Shown here: one piece after another, positions 41,536 through 45,719 of the stretch | Layout of the letters: every line of letters starts with the position of its first letter | Numbering within the stretch: the stretch's first letter is position 1 | Source: RGIG1666 sp045595745 | GTDB taxonomy: Bacteria; Bacillota; Clostridia; UBA1381; UBA9506 | Direction of reading: 5' to 3' | Assembly (NCBI GenBank): GCA_045595745.1 | Contig: JAZOBB010000121.1 | Location: forward strand, 1-45,719 | Length of the DNA stretch: 45,719 nt | Program-made: the position numbers and the translations under genes | Notes under the pieces: model-generated | The model's database searches: none | What the model was told of the DNA's origin: nothing | The model's input: only the letters and a program-made list of their open reading frames with translations

Positions 41536-41882
41536 CATCTCAATCGGAAAAGAGTTTTCCGAAGCAAGATGTCTGACCGCCGATTAAAAAATCGGCTAAG
41601 GCCATACGGACAGCCGGGTCAAATGCCGAAAACCGCAAGTTGCGGTTGGCAACTTCTGTTGCCTTATTGATTGAGTTAAAAGCTCAAATTTTATAAGTTG
41701 GTGACTATAAACCGATGCCACGTGGCATATAACTTGTGAAATGGTCAATAAGAGTAGTAAAAGTAATCTTTGCTATATAGACTCTAAACCCATTGGGATT
41801 CGATTTATGCTTTGCCCTTTTTAAGGGTGCGTTATGTTTCGTTTTCTGCAAGTGGTATGCCAATAATGCATACCGCTTTTTT
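41536..41882 (+). ncRNA. Structured leader RNA of potABCD, candidate riboswitch or attenuator
   Basis: About 345 bases between the promoter and the potA ribosome site, with many local stems: ACATCT/AGATGT enclosing TCGGAAAA/TTTTCCGA; GCCGATT/AATCGGC; AACCGC/GCGGTT; GGCAAC/GTTGCC; ATGCC/GGCAT; CCC/GGG; and a final intrinsic terminator (41851-41882). The order promoter, folded RNA, terminator, potA gives a transcription-attenuation arrangement. TGGCATA (41723-41729) is complementary to TATGCCA (41856-41862) in the terminator, so an alternative fold is possible. I checked by eye against T-box, SAM, cobalamin, c-di-GMP, lysine, M-box and guanidine elements without a match. It could also be a stand-alone small RNA. 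Confidence 0.7.
41851..41882 (+). terminator. Intrinsic terminator within the pot leader
   Basis: AGTGGTATGC, loop CAATAAT and GCATACCGCT form a 10-bp stem (one G-T pair) followed by six T. It stands only 38 bases before the potA ATG, so transcription of the operon needs read-through. Confidence 0.88.
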
Positions 41883-41920
41883 GTTGCCATTTTTAATTTG
41901 AGTCTGGTAAGGAGAAGGAA

Positions 41921-43033
41921 ATGAAAAAAATTATTGAACTTAAAAACATATCCAAATCTTTTGACGGAGAAACTGTTTTAGACAATATCAGTTTAGATAT
42001 TTACGACAACGAGTTTATTACTCTGCTCGGTCCTTCAGGTTGCGGAAAAACTACCACTCTTCGTATGATTGGCGGATTTGAGCATCCTGACGAGGGTGAT
42101 ATTATGTTTATGGGTGAACGCATAAATGACACTCCTCCTCACAAACGTAACGTAAATACAGTTTTTCAGAGATATGCTTTATTTCCTCATCTTAATGTTT
42201 TTGAAAATGTTGCTTTTCCTCTTCGCGAGCGAAAATTACCAAAAAAAGAAATTAACGAAAAGGTTAATCAGATGCTGTCATTAGTTATGCTGTCAAGCTT
42301 TGCAGACCGCAGAGTTACCAGCCTATCCGGCGGACAACAGCAACGTGTTGCTATTGCACGTGCGCTTATTAATCATCCTAAGGTTTTGCTTTTAGACGAG
42401 CCTTTAGGTGCTCTTGACTTAAAGCTAAGAAAGGATATGCAACAAGAGCTTAAAAAGATTCAGAAAAGCACAGGAATTACCTTTATTTTTGTAACTCATG
42501 ACCAGGAAGAAGCCTTGAGTATGTCTGACACCATCGTTGTTATGAGCGAGGGTAAAATTCAGCAGATAGGCACACCTACCGACATATACAACGAGCCAAA
42601 AAATGCATTTGTTGCAGACTTTATAGGCGAAAGTAATATAATAGACGGAACAATGCTCGAAAACTATACCGTAAACTTTTCGGGGCATACCTTTAAGTGT
42701 TTAGATACCGGCTTTGAAAACGGTGAACAGGTTGACGTTGTTGTTCGCCCCGAGGATGTTGACATAGTGCCCGAAAGCGAAGGAATGTTAAGCGGTGTTG
42801 TAACAAACGTAACCTTTATGGGCGTTCATAACGAGATTATTGTAGACATCGGCGGATTTAAGTGGATGATACAGACCACCGATTCGGTTAATGTAGACGA
42901 ACGCATCGGCATAAGCCTTGACCCCGATGCTATTCACATAATGAAAAAATCAAAATATTCAGGAATGTTCGGCGACTACTCTTCATACTCTAACGAGCTT
43001 GACGAGCTTTCGAATCCCGGAGGTGATGAGTAA
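41921..43033 (+). CDS. potA: Spermidine/putrescine ABC transporter, ATP-binding protein
   Basis: Energy-coupling ATPase of the polyamine importer, 370 residues. Walker A GPSGCGKTT at 37-45, signature LSGGQQQRVAIARAL, Walker B VLLLDEPLGALD, H-loop THDQEEA; the C-terminal TOBE-like regulatory domain begins about residue 235 and shows the VRPEDVDI element. AAGGAGAAGG precedes the ATG. First gene of potABCD, behind the terminator-ended leader; potB starts two bases after its stop. Confidence 0.96.
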   Translation: MKKIIELKNISKSFDGETVLDNISLDIYDNEFITLLGPSGCGKTTTLRMIGGFEHPDEGDIMFMGERINDTPPHKRNVNTVFQRYALFPHLNVFENVAFPLRERKLPKKEINEKVNQMLSLVMLSSFADRRVTSLSGGQQQRVAIARALINHPKVLLLDEPLGALDLKLRKDMQQELKKIQKSTGITFIFVTHDQEEALSMSDTIVVMSEGKIQQIGTPTDIYNEPKNAFVADFIGESNIIDGTMLENYTVNFSGHTFKCLDTGFENGEQVDVVVRPEDVDIVPESEGMLSGVVTNVTFMGVHNEIIVDIGGFKWMIQTTDSVNVDERIGISLDPDAIHIMKKSKYSGMFGDYSSYSNELDELSNPGGDE

Positions 43034-43035
43034 GC

Positions 43036-43908
43036 ATGAAAAAAAATTCACGCACCGGTCTTAATATCGCTTTAATGCCCTATTCTGTCTGGTCACTTAT
43101 TTTTATTTTAGTCCCGCTCATTTTTGTTGCTTATTATGCGTTTACCGACGATAATTTTGCTTTCACCACCGAAAACATAGCAAGGTTTTTTACAGCCACA
43201 AGCAACATAACAGAAGATGACGGCACAGTTCGTGAAATTCGCACATATTTAACCATATTTATGCGTTCTTTAAAGCTTGCGGCAATTTCAACTTTAGTAT
43301 GCCTTTTGTTTGGATATCCTATGGCATATATTATGGCACGAGCTAAAGAAAAAACGCAAAAAACTCTTATAACCTTAGTAATGATTCCTATGTGGATGAA
43401 CTTTTTGATTCGTACCTATGCCTGGATGACAATTTTGCAGGATACGGGAATATTAAACGGAATTTTAGGTTTTTTAGGACTTGACAAGGTGCATATAATA
43501 GGCACAGAAGCTGCCGTTGTAATAGGAATGGTATACGACTATTTTCCTTATATGATACTTCCTATCTACTCTATTTTGGCAAAGCTTGATTTAAGACTTT
43601 TAGAGGCCGCACGCGACCTTGGATGTAATGGTTTTTCGGTTTTAAGACGTGTTGTTTTTCCGCTTAGTATGCCCGGTGTTATTTCGGGTATAACAATGGT
43701 TTTGATTCCGTCAATCAGCACATTTTATATATCGCAAAAGCTCGGCAACGGCAAGTTTTTCTTGATAGGTGACGCAATTGAAGGACAATATATTGCAAAC
43801 AATCTGCACTTCGCCGCAGCAATTGCATTTATTTTAATGATTATACTGCTTGCCTGTATGGCTTTAGTTAAATACTTTACTGCAAAGCACGTTTACGGGG
43901 GTGAGTAA
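43036..43908 (+). CDS. potB: Spermidine/putrescine ABC transporter, permease PotB
   Basis: Inner-membrane permease, 290 residues with about six membrane segments; the EAA loop reads LLEAARDLGCNGFSVLRRVVFPLSMPG. The region RTYAWMTILQDTGILN is typical for PotB. GGAGGTGATG lies in the end of potA. Confidence 0.95.
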   Translation: MKKNSRTGLNIALMPYSVWSLIFILVPLIFVAYYAFTDDNFAFTTENIARFFTATSNITEDDGTVREIRTYLTIFMRSLKLAAISTLVCLLFGYPMAYIMARAKEKTQKTLITLVMIPMWMNFLIRTYAWMTILQDTGILNGILGFLGLDKVHIIGTEAAVVIGMVYDYFPYMILPIYSILAKLDLRLLEAARDLGCNGFSVLRRVVFPLSMPGVISGITMVLIPSISTFYISQKLGNGKFFLIGDAIEGQYIANNLHFAAAIAFILMIILLACMALVKYFTAKHVYGGE

Positions 43909-43909
43909 A

Positions 43910-44737
43910 ATGAAAATTACATCAAGGATATATACAACCTTAATTTTTATTTTTCTTTTTGCTCCTATTGCCGTTTTGCTGGTGTTTTCATTTAACGATG
44001 CAAAAAGTTTGTCGGTATTTTCAGGTTTCTCTTTAAAATGGTATCGAGAGCTTTTTAGCGACAGCAACACGCTAGAGTCAGTAAAAAATACATTGATTCT
44101 TGCATTTTCAGCGACTTTAATATCTACTGTAATGGGAACTGCCGCAGCATTGGGAATATATAAGCTACGCAAAAAATGGTTTCGTTCAATTATTAACACC
44201 GTTACAAATATTCCGATGATAAATCCCGATATAATCACAGGTATCTCGATGATGCTGGTGTTCGTGTTTGTCGGTAGGATGATGGGAGCATCTACAAGCC
44301 TTAACTTTTGGACTATGCTTATAGCTCACGTTACATTTTGTCTGCCTTATGTAATATTTCAGGTATTACCTAAGCTTCAGCAAATGGAGCGCGATTTGCT
44401 AGAAGCCGCAATGGATTTAGGATGTACCCCACTAAGGGCATTCTTTAAAGTTACGGTGCCCGAAATTTTACCCGGAATTATAACCGGTGCGATTATGGCA
44501 TTTACTTTGTCGCTTGATGACTTTGTTATAAGCTATTTTACATCAGGGAACGGCTTTGAAACCTTACCTATTCGTATATACGGTATGACGAAAAAAACCG
44601 TTACCCCTAAAATGTATGCCTTAGCTACTATAATATTCTTTGTGACTATGGCATTATTATTGCTTAACAATGCCGTTGACGATGAAGAACGACGTAAAAT
44701 TAAAAAGCTTAAAAAGCAAAATAAAAATAACAAATAA
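43910..44737 (+). CDS. potC: Spermidine/putrescine ABC transporter, permease PotC
   Basis: Second permease subunit, 275 residues, about six membrane segments, EAA loop LLEAAMDLGCTPLRAFFKVTVPEILPG and the SLDDFVISYFTSG signature of PotC. ATG 43910 is preferred because GGGGGTGAG stands four bases before; a GTG at 43901 would overlap the site. Basic C-terminal tail (RRKIKKLKKQNKNN). Confidence 0.95.
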   Translation: MKITSRIYTTLIFIFLFAPIAVLLVFSFNDAKSLSVFSGFSLKWYRELFSDSNTLESVKNTLILAFSATLISTVMGTAAALGIYKLRKKWFRSIINTVTNIPMINPDIITGISMMLVFVFVGRMMGASTSLNFWTMLIAHVTFCLPYVIFQVLPKLQQMERDLLEAAMDLGCTPLRAFFKVTVPEILPGIITGAIMAFTLSLDDFVISYFTSGNGFETLPIRIYGMTKKTVTPKMYALATIIFFVTMALLLLNNAVDDEERRKIKKLKKQNKNNK

Positions 44738-44757
44738 TTATAATCAGGAGGATTAAA

Positions 44758-45719
44758 ATGGCAAAAAAACTTTTAGCAATTTTAACCACAGCATTAATTT
44801 TAACAGCATGCTTTGCTCTTTCGGGTTGCAGCAAAGAAGAAACTCTTACTTTAAACGTTTATAATTGGGGAGAATATATATCAGACGGCAGCGAAGATAC
44901 CTTTGATACCATAAAAGAATTCGAAAGCTGGTATAAAGAAACCTACGGAAAACGTGTAAAAGTCAACTACTCTACCTTTGCCTCGAACGAGGATATGTAT
45001 AATAAGCTGTCTAGCGGTGCCGTAAGCTATGATGTTGTTATTCCGTCTGATTATATGATTTCTCGTATGATGAGCGAAGATATGCTTCTTCCTTTAAACT
45101 TTGATAACATACCAAACTATCAGTATATTAACGATTCGTTTAAAGGACTTTATTACGACTCTGATAATCTTTATACAGTTCCTTATGCCTATGGCATTAT
45201 CGGTGTAATCTATAACGCAAATGTGGTAGATGCTAAAGATGCAGGCGATTGGGAACTTTTATGGAATGAAAAATACGCAGACAAAATTTTGCAATTTAAC
45301 AACTCACGCGATGCTTTTGGTATGGCAATGTATAAATTAGGGCTAGATGTAAACTCTGAAGACCCGAAGGTTTGGGACAACGCATACGAAGAGCTTATGC
45401 TCCAACGTCCGTTGGTTTACAGTCTTGTTATGGACGAAATTTATAACATGATGGAATCGGGCGAGGCTGCAATCGGTGCGTATTATGCAGGCGACTACTT
45501 TACTATGAAAAACGCTCAGGCCGAGGATGTTGACTTAAAATTCTACTATCCCGAGCGAACAAACTGTTATATAGATGCAATGTGCATACCTACCTGTTGT
45601 CAGAACAAAGAGCTGGCTGAAATATTCATAAACTTTATGCTATCTGAAGAAGCAGCAATTGCCAACGCAGAATACACATATTATGCTTCTCCAAACAAGC
45701 TCGTATATGAAAACGACAG
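44758..45719 (+). CDS. potD: Spermidine/putrescine-binding lipoprotein PotD (partial, C-terminus off right edge)
   Basis: Extracellular solute-binding lipoprotein of the polyamine importer; 320 codons are in the window, out of about 350. Signal peptide with lipobox LSGC at residues 21-24 (a second candidate LTAC at 15-18 is less likely). Mature start LNVYNWGEYI is the family signature, followed by YDVVIPSDYMISRM and VPYAYGIIGVIYN. CAGGAGGA precedes the ATG. Reading continues open to the last base. Confidence 0.95.
   Translation, partial: MAKKLLAILTTALILTACFALSGCSKEETLTLNVYNWGEYISDGSEDTFDTIKEFESWYKETYGKRVKVNYSTFASNEDMYNKLSSGAVSYDVVIPSDYMISRMMSEDMLLPLNFDNIPNYQYINDSFKGLYYDSDNLYTVPYAYGIIGVIYNANVVDAKDAGDWELLWNEKYADKILQFNNSRDAFGMAMYKLGLDVNSEDPKVWDNAYEELMLQRPLVYSLVMDEIYNMMESGEAAIGAYYAGDYFTMKNAQAEDVDLKFYYPERTNCYIDAMCIPTCCQNKELAEIFINFMLSEEAAIANAEYTYYASPNKLVYEND

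Noticed and set aside
41705..41890. A 61-residue minus-strand ORF in the pot leader
   Set aside because: Low-complexity, no ribosome site, and it overlaps the terminator and stem-rich leader of the opposite strand.
1..45719. CRISPR arrays, insertion sequences, prophage or integrase genes
   Set aside because: No regularly spaced direct repeats, transposase, integrase or phage-like product was seen in any frame.

Overview
The window is AT-rich chromosomal DNA of a strictly anaerobic, low-GC Gram-positive bacterium, almost certainly a member of the Clostridia. Pointers are single-subunit GlyRS, TrmFO, YsxC, IreB, HPr with both His15 and Ser46, PPDK, PFL with its activase, SpoVB, an alaR-alaT pair and, most tellingly, an OLE RNA with its partner OapA. 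GGAGG-type ribosome sites, TTGACA/TATAAT promoters and standard stop codons are used throughout. No insertion sequence, phage gene or CRISPR array was seen.

Layout. From 1 to about 39.1 kb every protein gene lies on the minus strand in tightly packed operons, many joined by 4-bp ATGA/GTGA overlaps. Reading in + coordinates: an M16 peptidase pair (1-2542); rsmI, a tRNA1(Val)-type methyltransferase, a P-loop/Asp23 fusion, recR, a homocysteine-methyltransferase-like protein without zinc cysteines, and a DUF4340 protein (2593-8029); spoVB (8119-9663); ppdK with its own promoter and terminator (9767-12400); pcrA, trmFO, a DUF2156 protein, aroE and oapA (12584-18500); the OLE RNA (about 18590-19276); a PAP2-like protein, ispA, xseB, a DNA glycosylase, trmL, alaT, alaR, engB and lon (19412-27058); a Nif3 protein, trmK, an acyl-CoA ligase and its XRE-cupin regulator (27161-30890); ptsH; glyQS; ireB; feoB-feoA; a tRNA-Leu(GAG) next to an odd GC-rich structured segment (35604-35984); pflA-pflB. 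The plus strand then takes over with an esterase (39525-40307), convergent with cysK, and the potABCD polyamine transporter operon (41921 to the right edge) behind a structured leader of about 345 nt that ends in an intrinsic terminator.

How the genes work together. The core is housekeeping: RNA modification (rsmI, trmFO, trmL, trmK, yabB-like), DNA repair (recR, pcrA, xseB, glycosylase), proteostasis (lon, M16 pair), isoprenoid synthesis (ispA) and anaerobic pyruvate/PEP metabolism (pflAB, ppdK). Iron (feoAB) and polyamine (potABCD) uptake are the transport functions.

Most notable for follow-up: (1) the OLE RNA/OapA locus in xseB-ispA context; (2) the structured, terminator-ended leader of potABCD, which I cannot assign to a known riboswitch class; (3) the GC-rich segment carrying a duplicate of the tRNA-Leu 3' end; (4) perfect palindromes over the pfl, feo and glyQS regulatory regions; (5) two unusual proteins, a P-loop/Asp23 fusion and a homocysteine methyltransferase relative lacking its zinc ligands.
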